From Volvox africanus (lineage: Eukaryota > Chlorophyta > Chlorophyceae > Chlamydomonadales > Volvocaceae), in NCBI GenBank assembly GCA_030268105.1, contig BSDZ01000020.1:760001-824000 (forward strand): 64,000 bases of DNA, written 5' to 3'. Below, in pieces: positions 37,172 through 46,794 of the stretch. The translations under genes and the position numbers were made by a program. The first letter of the stretch is position 1; the number at the start of each line of letters is the position of its first letter. Below the pieces are notes generated by a model. It worked only from the letters and a program-made list of their open reading frames with translations, had not been told where the DNA came from and did not search any database.

Positions 37172-39547
37172 ATGTTTAGGCCGTTTATCGACAGGTTCGT
37201 TGTTTGCTACCTGGATGACATCTTGGTATATTCTAAGACGCGCGAGGAGCACTTGGAGCATCTTCGGCTCGTGCTCGACGTTATGAGGCGGGAGCAATTG
37301 TTTGCTAAACGCGCCAAATGCTTTTGGACGCAGCCTCAGGTGGAATATTTGGGCCACATTGTGTCGGCCACCGGTGTGAAGATGGACCTGCGGAAGGTCG
37401 CCGTGGTTCGCGATTGGCCCGCGCCTCAGAACCTCACGGAGCTGCGTAAGTTCCTTGGCTTGACCAATTATTTCCGAAAGTTCATTGAAAAATATTCCAT
37501 CATTGCGGCCCCGCTTACTAACTTAACTCTCAAAGGCGTTTTTGTTTCGCTCGAGTCGTGGACGTTGCAATGCCAGCGGGCATTCGAAGAGCTCAAACGA
37601 ACCGTTGCTGAAGATGTCACCCTTGCATTCCCTGATTACTCGTTGCCGTTTCGTGTTGAGGTAGTGTCTGATGCCTCAGTATTTGGAAGCGGCGCTGTAT
37701 TGTTACAGGAAGGGCGACCGATCGCCTTCACGAGTAAGAAGTTTTCTGGTGCGGAGATTCGCTACACCACCGGGGAACAGGAGCTTCTGGCCGTGCTGCA
37801 TGCTTTAAAGGAATGGCGCTGTTACCTTGAGGGACGCCCATTTACTTTAAAGGCTGACCATAAGCCCCTAACGTTTTTGCAAAGCGTTCCGACGTTGAAC
37901 CGCCGTCAAGCTAGGTGGATGGAATATCTAGCTAGGTTCAACTGCACCTGGGAGTATATTTCTGGTAAATTGAATATTGCCGATGCTCTCAGTCGACATC
38001 CGTCGCTACACGCTGCAATTTTGGCAGCGCCCGTCGTGCGACCGCATAACGAGGAGGTGCCGATCGCGACGGACCTCGCGGAGCGGTTGAAGGTTGCCTA
38101 CAACGCAGACGCCTGGTTCTTGGAGCCGGCTAATGTAGAAAACCATCGCAAGCAGAATGGCCTTTGGCTACAGACGGAGGGTGTAGCTACGCAAATCCTC
38201 GTTCCGAACGACGACGCGCTACGCTACGATATCCTTGCGCGGTTTCACGAGGACCCATTAGCAGGACACCCTGGTAGCAAGCGATTGGTCGAGCTGGTGC
38301 AACATTCCTTTTGGTGGCCTCGTTTGGCTAAGGATGTGGCGAACTTCGTACAGACATGCAGTCTGTGCCAGCGCAATAAGGCTTTGTCCGGTAAGGGCCA
38401 TGGGTTGTTGCAACCGTTGCCTGTCCTGGATGCGCCTTGGGAAAGTGTTTCCATGGACTTCGTAGTCGCACTGCCCAAAACTGAGGGGGGATATGATGCG
38501 GTGTTCGTAATGGTCGATCGTCTGACTAAGATGGTTCGCCTAGCACCATGCACATCATCCTGCACGGCTGAGCAAACCGCACGCTTGTTTTTCGACAATG
38601 TGGTTCGGTTACACGGGGTTCCCAAAAATGTGATCTCGGACTGCGGTGGACAGTTCACGTCTAAGTTTTGGGAAGCGCTCTGCAAGCTAGTTGGCATGCG
38701 CGTCAACCTGAGCACAGCGTACCACCCGCAGACTGATGGTCAAACTGAACGCACAAACCGCACGTTGGGTGATATGTTGCGCAATTATGCTGGTCGCACA
38801 CCACTCATTTGGGATACATATTTGACTGCGGCAGAATTCGCGTTTAACAACGTTGTTAAACGCTCTACAGGCAAAAGTCCGTTCTTTCTTAACTACGGGT
38901 TTCATCCCGCACTACCCGTGTGGCGTGAGTTGGAAGTGAACGTGCCTGCTGCTAAACTTTTTGCCAAGTCTTTTATGTCCCGAATCACAGACGCGAAGTC
39001 GTGTTTGGACGCGGCGCAGCAACGAACGACGGAATATTACAACAAATCCAAGCAGGATGTGATGTTTTCGGAAGGGCAACTCGTGTTGCTAAGCACCAAG
39101 AACTTGCGTTCCTTGGCCGACGGATCCCGAAAACTCTTACTCCGCTGGATTGGTCCGTATCCTGTCGTGTGCATGGTTGGGAATGTGGCTGTGGAGCTTG
39201 CATTGCCCGCTGATATGACCATTCACCCCACGTTTCACGTATCGCTTGTCCGTCCGTATCGTGGTACGGAACCCGTCCCTGAGCCTGCTAACGCCCCCGC
39301 AGCGATCGAACCAGTTCCCGAGACCTGGATCGCTGGTAAACAGAAGTTTTACGATGTGGAGCGGGTGTTAGATTATCGCGCGCGTCTTGTGGGCCGACAC
39401 CGACGTAAGCGGACAGTACATGAGTACTTGGTCAAGTGGACAGGGTATACCGACGAGCACAACTCATGGGAACCGGCACGCAACTTCTCGCAGGACATGA
39501 AGCCTCTGCTCGGAGAAGCCCGCAAACATGCCACGCAAGCCCAATAA
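37172..39547 (+). CDS. Element C pol: RT palm with YLDD, RNase H, integrase, chromodomain
   Basis: The 791-codon frame begins MFRPFIDRFVVCYLDDILVY, with the catalytic YLDD at residues 13-16. RNase H follows (DASVFGSGAVLLQEGRPI and GEQELLAVLHALKEW). Integrase has the zinc-binding HHCC (FHEDPLAGHPGS, then CSLCQRNK), MDFVVALP, ISDCGGQFTSKFWEALC and DGQTERTNRTL as the D, D, E residues. The end is a chromodomain (VERVLDYRAR, EYLVKWTGYTDEHNSWEP). It is uninterrupted and of full family length. The stop is at 39545-39547, shortly before the polypurine tract. C has one LKADHKPL where B has LKTDHKPL. Confidence 0.93.
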   Translation: MFRPFIDRFVVCYLDDILVYSKTREEHLEHLRLVLDVMRREQLFAKRAKCFWTQPQVEYLGHIVSATGVKMDLRKVAVVRDWPAPQNLTELRKFLGLTNYFRKFIEKYSIIAAPLTNLTLKGVFVSLESWTLQCQRAFEELKRTVAEDVTLAFPDYSLPFRVEVVSDASVFGSGAVLLQEGRPIAFTSKKFSGAEIRYTTGEQELLAVLHALKEWRCYLEGRPFTLKADHKPLTFLQSVPTLNRRQARWMEYLARFNCTWEYISGKLNIADALSRHPSLHAAILAAPVVRPHNEEVPIATDLAERLKVAYNADAWFLEPANVENHRKQNGLWLQTEGVATQILVPNDDALRYDILARFHEDPLAGHPGSKRLVELVQHSFWWPRLAKDVANFVQTCSLCQRNKALSGKGHGLLQPLPVLDAPWESVSMDFVVALPKTEGGYDAVFVMVDRLTKMVRLAPCTSSCTAEQTARLFFDNVVRLHGVPKNVISDCGGQFTSKFWEALCKLVGMRVNLSTAYHPQTDGQTERTNRTLGDMLRNYAGRTPLIWDTYLTAAEFAFNNVVKRSTGKSPFFLNYGFHPALPVWRELEVNVPAAKLFAKSFMSRITDAKSCLDAAQQRTTEYYNKSKQDVMFSEGQLVLLSTKNLRSLADGSRKLLLRWIGPYPVVCMVGNVAVELALPADMTIHPTFHVSLVRPYRGTEPVPEPANAPAAIEPVPETWIAGKQKFYDVERVLDYRARLVGRHRRKRTVHEYLVKWTGYTDEHNSWEPARNFSQDMKPLLGEARKHATQAQ

Positions 39548-39590
39548 TCCCTGCAGTCGATGCTGTATGAAGCAGCAAGGACGCTGCATA

Positions 39591-39602
39591 CGGGAGGGGG
39601 GA
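39591..39602 (+). other. Element C polypurine tract
   Basis: CGGGAGGGGGGA lies just upstream of the 3' LTR, the usual plus-strand priming site. The same tract occurs in A and B beside their 3' LTRs. Confidence 0.8.
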
Positions 39603-39606
39603 TAAT

Positions 39607-40443
39607 TGTTGTGCTACGGTTCATTTCCCGCCGATGTGTAGGTCGATGCGACCCTACGAGGCAAAGTGCTATCTTGATGAACGCATGAATGATTCATGCA
39701 TATGAATGAACTTGCATGATATAAATATATTCGTGTATATTTATATATGCATTTGGCATGTCATCATTATCCATCACGACATCGCATCATGGCAAATCCG
39801 CCTAGCATGCATGAAATCCCGAATCATTGAAGTGCGCATTATGCTCGTGCTACGAAACGATAAGTAATATTATGTGATATAATATTACTTCATTAAAGCA
39901 CACGTTCAGAGCGCCGCACTCGTCGCGATACATGCCCTGCAACCGGATATCGTTATCCGGACCCTTACATCATGCGAATGCCGGAAAGGCTTATACGTTG
40001 TTATGCTTGGACATCGCCTATACGCAGTAGGGTTGTCACACTTAGGATCGGCCTCCTAGTGTGAATCGTACGGCATTGCGATGCTGCGAGTATAACAGAT
40101 GCGAGGATGGCTAAGTAAGATATGAAGACATTCGATACTGAAGAACACTCGTGTGTTCTACACTATTATCACTATACGCTATTCTACTTAGCCCGAGCTA
40201 AGCCTAAACTTCGCTATTCACCGCCGCGTGATGATTGCTTGCTTCCGGCGCTGACGGCGATTACGTCCATTACACCGCTTCGATCTGTAAGACTGTAAGT
40301 TATATCTCTTCTTGTCTTGAAGTCTTCCGCTGTCTCTGTTTGCTCGCGTTTGCCTTGCTGTACTTGCAAGTGCTCACGCATCGGTGTCGAAAGCCTTCAG
40401 ACATGTAGATACTTATGAGCAAACACGAAGGAGAGGTACAACA
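39607..40443 (+). repeat. Element C 3' LTR
   Basis: 837 bp, TGTTGTGCTACGG to GGTACAACA, followed by the target duplication GTTGC. Same length as the 5' copy, with scattered substitutions. Confidence 0.93.
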
Positions 40444-40448
40444 GTTGC

Positions 40449-41035
40449 ACTCATTGGGCCCTAACACACAGAGGGCTTATCGATAGGCTTAGGGTGATTC
40501 TGCCCACGATGGGATGCTTACCCTCATCAACGAGGGTAACCTGTCACAATCAGACGACTGTGGGGTTGACCCCAACACATTCACCTCCTTTGCCGAGATG
40601 AAGTCGTCACTGGCACTGGTATCCTCAAGTGCCTTCATCATTCAACCAGCGAGGCCGACTTCAATAACAGAAACACAATAACCTGTCGGAGTTGACTCCA
40701 CAGATAACAAAAGTGATCCCAGGGCGGGTTCAAAGTTAACAAAACCCGCCACAGGAGCTTCATACCAGAGATCAAAGGAATAGGGCAACTCTGGCAACAG
40801 AATTGGGGATCCCGCCACGTCCACCCCATCAACCAATACAGTGCCTGACTTGAATCAAAGGACATGTTGCATACCATTTAACAAAGCGGTAGCCCTATGC
40901 TGGCTGTGAAATGGTAGCAACAAACATGTGGCAGTGTCCGGGCATTGATGTCTACATCTTCTGTACCGCACATCTCCAAAAGAGGGTGACCTCCTTCCAA
41001 CGCACAAGCTTGGATTGCATACACTCCCATTTTGT
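40449..41035 (-). pseudogene. Element A protease region, decayed
   Basis: Right of the C insertion the minus strand carries VDGVDVAGSPILLPELPYSF, LWYEAPVAGFVNFEPALGSL and a protease stretch followed by sequence equivalent to [14 protein letters not shown]. These parallel the segment upstream of the DTG site in B and C. It reads directly across the 25759/40449 junction once C and one GTTGC copy are removed. Confidence 0.75.
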
Positions 41036-41038
41036 CAG

Positions 41039-41919
41039 TCATGAGTCCTGCGCTTGCATGACAGTCACATGAGGCACAAATCTTGAAGCATTTTGTCTAG
41101 CTAAAATACGCATCTTAGCTCTTAGGACAAATGGCATCACAAGAGCCTCAAAACGTGATTGGTAGGCAGTTACAGTTTCATTCAGAAACATGAAAAACGA
41201 GCCAAAGGCTAATATACAGCGTGCCTCAATATCACGTGACTTCTGGGGTAAAGCGTGCAAGCAGGGCGACCCATCAAACGTGAAGTTTTCCCGTGCAGTG
41301 ATCCATTAATCATACCATGTCTTTGCTATACCCTCGAGGGTATATCCAACAAAGAGACACCTCACCTCATCATGCTCACCGCCACCGACCAACTGCAGGT
41401 ACTCCCTAACATCACGTAGATATGAACGAGTTGCATTTGCAATGTCACGTTCAACATTCATATCATGCAAGATAAACAATTTCGGTGCCAGGATGGTAAA
41501 CCTCTTCACCTCATTACCGTCGGTGCGGTCTTGCATTTGAGGCGACAGCAAATCCCGTTGATCAGCAGTTCCATCTGTAATTGTCATGGCTGCCGAGCGT
41601 GGTATGGTAAGATGGATAGGGGCCTGAAACACAAGAGGATCTTAAGCAGTAATTGTGTCTATAGTCTCAGGATCCCTATCAAACATTCTAGGAACGGTAC
41701 CCGGCTCAAGTTGATATGTCAAGCCTACATAGGACGGGTCGTCACGTCCCGCCATCATGGAACACTGACCAATATATTCAAATTGTGTGACAATAAACGA
41801 TGCACATAATTCTAAAGCAAGTGTTCAAGCGATTCACACGAATCTAGCACAAGAGTACAAGCAATTCGGTCAGCACACTGACAATACCCTTGCAGACTTC
41901 AAGTAGATATGGCAGATAC
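41039..41919 (-). pseudogene. Element A gag remnant
   Basis: Minus-frame segments include PKLFILHDMNVERDIANATR, YLRDVREYLQLVGGGEHDEV and RCLFVGYTLEGIAKTWYD. These match the B/C gag positions PRLNISLTDKTPGHSIADAT, KKYLQAVHGGDNDGI and RCLFVGNTLEGSAKDWYR. Frames are broken by stops and indels. The leader side is interrupted by TRIM1 at 41920. Confidence 0.75.
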
Positions 41920-42319
41920 TGTTGTATCTCTGTTGTGTTGGCCAACAAAGGCCCGATCGGAAGGATGACCATCTAAGGTCCAGGATCCCTTGACACTGCC
42001 CGTAGATACCCCAGGATACTACAAGTATTCCCCCTCAGATAGGGTGCGTCCTCGCATCCTACAGTCTAAGGGTAAGCCCTCACCCTAGTCTGTAGTCAGA
42101 CGATTCGATCCCTTGCGGCCTGGTGACGGTTGCCCAAGTCATCTACCAGTCAGAACCGCCCTCACCATCCCATAGGTGGGAGGATTCGAACCTGGACGAA
42201 CCTGCTCAATAATGATGTTATATCTCTGTTGTGTCGGCCAACAAAGGCCTGATCAGAAGGATGACCTTCTAAGGTCCTGGATCCTTTGACACTGCCCGTA
42301 GATACCCCAGGATACTACA
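41920..42319 (-). mobile_element. TRIM1: 400 bp terminal-repeat element in element A leader
   Basis: Two 104 bp terminal direct repeats (41920-42023 and 42216-42319; TGTTGTATCTC or TGTTATATCTC to GATACTACA) flank a ~190 bp non-coding interior. The target duplication GATAC is perfect (41915-41919 and 42320-42324). A pyrimidine tract (attccccctc) beside the left repeat reads as a polypurine tract on the minus strand, so the element points left. The interior near the right repeat carries, on the minus strand, AGGTTCGAATCCT, a tRNA T-arm/box B match. No open frame is present; it must rely on another element for movement. Confidence 0.9.
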
Positions 42320-42653
42320 GATACGTACTCAGTTGGTCCCTGTAGTCCGCGCGATCAAAGCCTACAGCTGATTAGAACGCAAGTTGTAACCAGGAGCTAT
42401 CGCAAGCGTTGCCGGACCACTAGTTTCACCTGCAACTCAGAGTGAAGGCTCACACCACAATTGCAGTAAACTACAAAGGTATAGAAGCAATCACAATTTG
42501 GAAGCAACAGTATCTAATACGGCGTGGACAAGTTCTTCGGCGATAATGTCTAGTGGGCTATGTCGCCCATCATCGACAGTCGTTCTAGAAAGAACTTACT
42601 TCCGATCGAGCATCATTAGGCAGTCAGGCAACGAACCTGTCTCGATCGAAATT

Positions 42654-43466
42654 TGTTGTATCCTTCCTTCTTCAATCATGCACTGAATCTGCACGTCCGA
42701 GTGTTAGCTACACGTGCATGGTGCTTACGAACAGCAAGGCACTTCAGTGCGAGCAACATGACAGCGGAAAACTTATAGATTAGGAAAGATTCAACTTACA
42801 ATGATCTTCAGTTGCAAAGTAGAAGTCTGCCATCAGACCCCGCGGGCAGCATTCATCATACGGCTAGGAATGGAATGCTGGAATAGCTCAGGCCGATAAT
42901 AAATGAGTATAACGTATATTTAGGAATTAGACTGAGTTAAGCACGTGAGTACTTAATCCAAAGTAGCATCGAGCAGACTTCGGTCGCTAGGCGGCCATCC
43001 TCACACCTATCACGTCACGATACCGATGTGCAGTACAGGTCTCACTGGATTACGATCTCAAGTGTGAGTACCTTCGTAGCACTGTTCTGAATATCGTGTA
43101 ATCTGTGATATTAATGGATGCAACGCATGCGATATGCGAAGGTCCGAATATCGATATTCGGTTGCCGACCCAACCATCGCGATCGTCGCGTTCTCGCATA
43201 CGCGTATGATTTATGACACGGATTAGGTAATAATATTTAAAGTATTATTACGTGATATAAAATGCCAATAGATAGATCGCGCATTAATATCAGCCTCGAG
43301 TCAAACATGTTGACCGACAGCGCGATGTCGTGGATGATAATGCAACGTGCCTGATTAGCTAGATATACTTAAATATATCACGCTAATATAATTATATCAT
43401 GCTTCATAATGCTCGAATGTATTGCGGTCTACTTCGGTGCAAACAGTGATCGAACGGCGTACAACA
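42654..43466 (-). repeat. Element A 5' LTR
   Basis: 813 bp, from TGTTGTATCC to GGCGTACAACA on the plus strand. The PBS lies just outside its left edge (plus-strand cgaacctgtctcgatcga, 42632-42649). The right edge abuts another LTR fragment rather than the sequence flanking the left LTR. Confidence 0.85.
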
Positions 43467-43866
43467 CTTAGCCTGAGCTAAGCCTGAACTTCGGTTGTCA
43501 CCGCCGCGTGATGACTGCTTGCTTCCGGCGCTTCCGGCGATTACATCCATTGCATCGCTTCTGTCTATATTATTGTATGTTATATCTCTTCTTGCCTTGA
43601 AGTCTTCCGCTGTCTCTGCTTGCTCTCGTTTGCCTTGCTGTACTTGCAAGTGCTCCCGCATCGGTATTGCCGCCCGCTGGGTCTGACGGCCGATCATATC
43701 ATTGCATCCTGTGATCATTGTAAGTTATATCTTTCCTTGCTCTCAAGTCTTCTGCTGTCCATTACTGCTTCCGAGTGCTTTGTTGTACTTGCAAGCGCTT
43801 CTGTGCTAGTGTCTAAGTCCCAGACGTGCAGACACTTTATGAGCAAAACGGAGGAGAGATACAACA
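43467..43866 (+). mobile_element. LTR fragment (3' part) next to element E integrase
   Basis: The 400 bp from CTTAGCCTGAGC to GATACAACA match the 3' half of the B/C LTRs. It contains an internal duplication: sequence around 43540-43665 (tatatctcttcttgccttga) recurs in altered form around 43725-43866. Its left end is cut by A. The right end meets integrase codons of element E directly. Confidence 0.75.
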
Positions 43867-44791
43867 GTTCACAGGCACCTTCTGGCAAACCTTGTTCAAG
43901 CTGTCTGGCTCGAGCCTTGACATGTCCACTGCACACCACCCGCAGCCGGACGGCCAGACAGAGCGAGCCAATCGCACCCTAGAGGAGATGCTCCACCACT
44001 ACGTGGACGCCAACCACAACAACTGGTGTGATCTCCTGCCCCAACTCGAGTTCGCCTACAACTCGAGCGTCCAAGCTTCAACGGGCTTCACCCCATTCAA
44101 GCTAGTCCACTACACTACAGCTGCTATCCATGTGCCCCAACTGGGAGCCTGCTATCCCGTCGGTCACATCATTCATGATCGACCGCAAAATTGCGCTCTC
44201 ACAAGCCAAGCTGCATGTCAAGGCCGCACAGCACTGCCAGGCCGCCTACGCTGACAAGCAACGTGCTGAGCACACCTTCGCGGCAGGCGACAAGGTGCTC
44301 CTTTCCACGGCACACCTCAAGCTGGTAACTGGCGACTCCCGCACGAAATTCAACTCACGGTATGTCAGCCCCTTTACCATGGTTTCCCTAAGGAGGCCAT
44401 GGTTTCCAAGAACGCGGCGCAGCTGAAGCTTCCGGCGCACATGCAGATCCACCTGGTCGTGAACGTGAGGCAACTCCGCCCATTCAGGACGGCGGACGAC
44501 GCTTTTCCGGACCGAGCCGTGGCCCAAGCCACGCCTGAGCCCTTCATCAACTCCACTGGGGACCTGTGGTGGCATGTTGAGGCCATTGTCAGCCGCCATA
44601 TCACCCCCATCGCTGGTCGCGTCACATATGGCGTCAAGTTCAAAGGATATGATGAGTCCGAGAACATCTTCATCGACGAAGCTACCCTACTGGAGGATGT
44701 TCCGGATCTGATCGCACAGTACGAACGCGACCACCCCCGTTCTGTGGCCAAGAACCGGCAACAACGCAGCAGTTTTCGTAAACGAAGCTAA
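43867..44791 (+). pseudogene. Element E integrase C-terminal half and chromodomain, two frameshifts
   Basis: The first frame starts at FTGTFWQTLFKLSG and has DGQTERANRTLEEMLHHYV. A second frame from about 44130 has IALSQAKLHVKAAQ and GDKVLLSTAHLKL. A third from about 44399 carries PAHMQIHLVVNVRQLRPF and a chromodomain-like end with VEAIVSRHI, VKFKGYDESENIFIDE and DVPDLIAQYER. The second shift falls at an 11 bp direct duplication (ccatggtttcc at 44378 and 44397). The family differs from A, B and C. The upstream half of integrase is missing. Confidence 0.8.
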
Positions 44792-44887
44792 AGCCTTGGT
44801 CATTTCAACACGCCTGTTACCTGCCACTTCGTGGAGTTCGCTGGAGTTAGAGTTGCGGGGACGCAACCCTTCGCGGAGGGGGGATGG

Positions 44888-45296
44888 TGTAACAGCGTGA
44901 ACGGCGCAGAAGCGCCATCTAGAGCGAAACTAGTTGTCGGACTATGGCCTTTTAGTGACAAATAACATAATTGCATAATAATAGATTAATTACAATAGAT
45001 CTAACGCATAGAACTTGAACAAGTCGCATGGAACTACTTGCATGCGAGCATTCATACAACGTTGTTGGTTGTAGAATGCGTGCCAGTTTTGAGTAGACGT
45101 AAGGCCCCCTTATGAGCCAGGCAGCGCTATTTAAGGCGCCCGAATAGTTGAGACAGACACTTCCTCTTCCATTGTCAGTAACCTACTATAATGTAACTAG
45201 CAAGGAGTCACCCTTGCACTACGTGCCCTACGGCACAGTTATTCGGAGCTCGCCAATATAGCTACACCTACCAGCTAGGCGAAGCCTCTGTAACAC
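44888..45296 (+). mobile_element. Element E 3' LTR (right boundary uncertain)
   Basis: Begins TGTAACAGCGTGAACGG after a GGAGGGGGGATGG polypurine-like tract, and shares its first ~43 bp with 19919-19961. I cannot fix the 3' end; a matching GTTACA terminus is not seen, so the given end is approximate. Confidence 0.5.
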
Positions 45297-45894
45297 AGGG
45301 AGACAGGTGCACTACCGCTGACAGCTGGGGCACTAAGGCATTCCCATCTGCGGCCCAAGCAATCCAAGGCCATACTGTACGGCTTCCCAGCTTTGAAGCT
45401 TATGGTCCGACACTGGGGTGGCCAGTCCCAAAGAGTCGGGGGAGGTGGCGGCCCTCGCTCACAGGTTTCCGAATAACTGTACGGGTTTTCAGTGCATCTG
45501 ACAGCGTGGTGAAAAGTTGTGGTGCCTGTTATGAGCGTGCAGTCGTACTGGTGCGGAGTAGTATGCGGCATCTAGTATGCGGAGAAGAATGGTACCGCAC
45601 AAGACGGTACGGAAGAAACTATCTAGGTGATGGTCTGGCGTTCCTTAAAATGCTTCTCACATGAATATCATGTATCTGTACATTTCTTCGAATTGCGCCA
45701 ATTGCACAATTTTTGCTCAATTCAATTAATGGTCGTCTGCTTTATCGTCTCCTCTGGACTGTCCAGACTTTACTGGCTCCGTCTGTAAATAAATTTCTTG
45801 TTGATGTCAATCTCGGCAGCCTGGAGCGAGCTGCAGTGGCGCGCGTATGGCTCGCAAGCCAGATGCACTTTCCGGCCCGCTCTTTTATATCGGC

Positions 45895-46155
45895 GAATCG
45901 ACCACGCTCGTGATGGTATCATGTGCGCATCATCTGGCTCATCTGAATAATCTAGATCAACGGAATCCTTTATACGGGAGGCACAGGAAGCTGCCTCTCG
46001 TGCTTTCAAGATGGCCTAAGGGAAATGGGACGCTTTTGCTAAGGAGCAGCGCTTGGAGCAACGAAAAAATGAAGCTTTCAGTATAGCTAGCGCTTCTGCA
46101 TGGGAAGCCACGGATAAAGCGAAGGAAAAAGCTAGGCGGGTCTGTGGAACTGGAC
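45895..46155 (+). pseudogene. Coding-like Ala/Lys/Glu-rich relic
   Basis: One plus frame reads ESFIREAQEAASRAFKMA, a stop, then KWDAFAKEQRLEQRKNEAF and ASASAWEATDKAKEKARR. It is preceded by a Ser-rich segment with another stop. The highly charged helical composition suggests a decayed gag or ORF1-type protein, but I do not recognise the family. Confidence 0.35.
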
Positions 46156-46432
46156 TCCGAGTATGAGCTGACCTCGAAGACCGCCCGAGCAGCCTGCAGG
46201 TGCGTCTGAAACTCCCTTACGCTGCATTACATCTGCGACTGTCCTTATCGGCATGCTCCACGTGGGTCGACCAGGGGCGACCAGTGGGGGAGTGCCTTCG
46301 AGAGCAAGCCCTCGTTTAACCATGGAACCGCCATGGCGCCCCAGAATTTCTTTGGCTCAAGTGCATTTCACGCATGCACGTAGCTGTACTTAGGAACCTC
46401 TCCCGTACCTGTCTTTCAGCCCACTCTCGATT

Positions 46433-46521
46433 GGGTGAAGCCAAAGGAAACTCTGGTGGAGGCTCGTAGATGTGCTGACGTGCAAATTGCTTTCCGGACT
46501 TGGGTATAGGGGTAAAAGATT

Positions 46522-46558
<37 letters not shown>

Positions 46559-46763
46559 TCCCCAGGATAGCTGGAGCTTGATCAGTTTTATCAGGTAAAG
46601 CGAATGATTAGAGGTCGGGGGGATGAAACATCCTTCACCTATTCTTAAACTTTAAACAGGTAAGACCGCGTCAGTTGCTTAATTGAGCCGCGTCACACTC
46701 ATATCAATGTCTGAGCTCCAAGTGGGCCATTTTTGGAAAGCAGGTGGTTATGGAAGTCGAAAT

Positions 46764-46794
<31 letters not shown>

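Larger units (their letters stand above)
25760..40443 (+). mobile_element. Element C: Ty3/gypsy chromovirus, plus strand, inserted in A
   Basis: The LTRs are 25760-26596 and 39607-40443, both 837 bp, bounded by TGTTGTGC and GTACAACA. The target duplication GTTGC sits at 25755-25759 and 40444-40448. Removing the element and one GTTGC copy rejoins the protease/RT region of A. The internal order is PBS (26600-26618), gag exon 1, gag intron (holding element B), gag exon 2, protease, RT, RNase H, integrase, chromodomain, polypurine tract (39591-39602). Without B it is about 7.5 kb. The LTRs differ more from each other than those of B do, as expected for the older layer. Confidence 0.95.
21157..43466 (-). 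mobile_element. Element A: Ty3/gypsy chromovirus, minus strand, host of nested insertions
   Basis: The LTRs are 21157-21970 (3' LTR, 814 bp) and 42654-43466 (5' LTR, 813 bp), both bounded by TGTTGTAT and GTACAACA on the plus strand. On the minus strand the order is leader, gag, protease, RT, RNase H, integrase and chromodomain, then a polypurine tract beside the left LTR (21971-21988). It is interrupted by C (25760-40443), a solo LTR (22893-23705) and TRIM1 (41920-42319). Its coding region is dead: frameshifts, and an RT deletion that removes the YLDD block. The flanks are GTATT on the left and CTTAG on the right, so no target duplication is visible. Confidence 0.85.

Noticed and set aside
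42160..42216. A tRNA gene in the TRIM interior (GGTTCGAATCC)
   Set aside because: Only the T-arm/box B part is present. No box A, anticodon arm or acceptor pairing could be found at the right distance.
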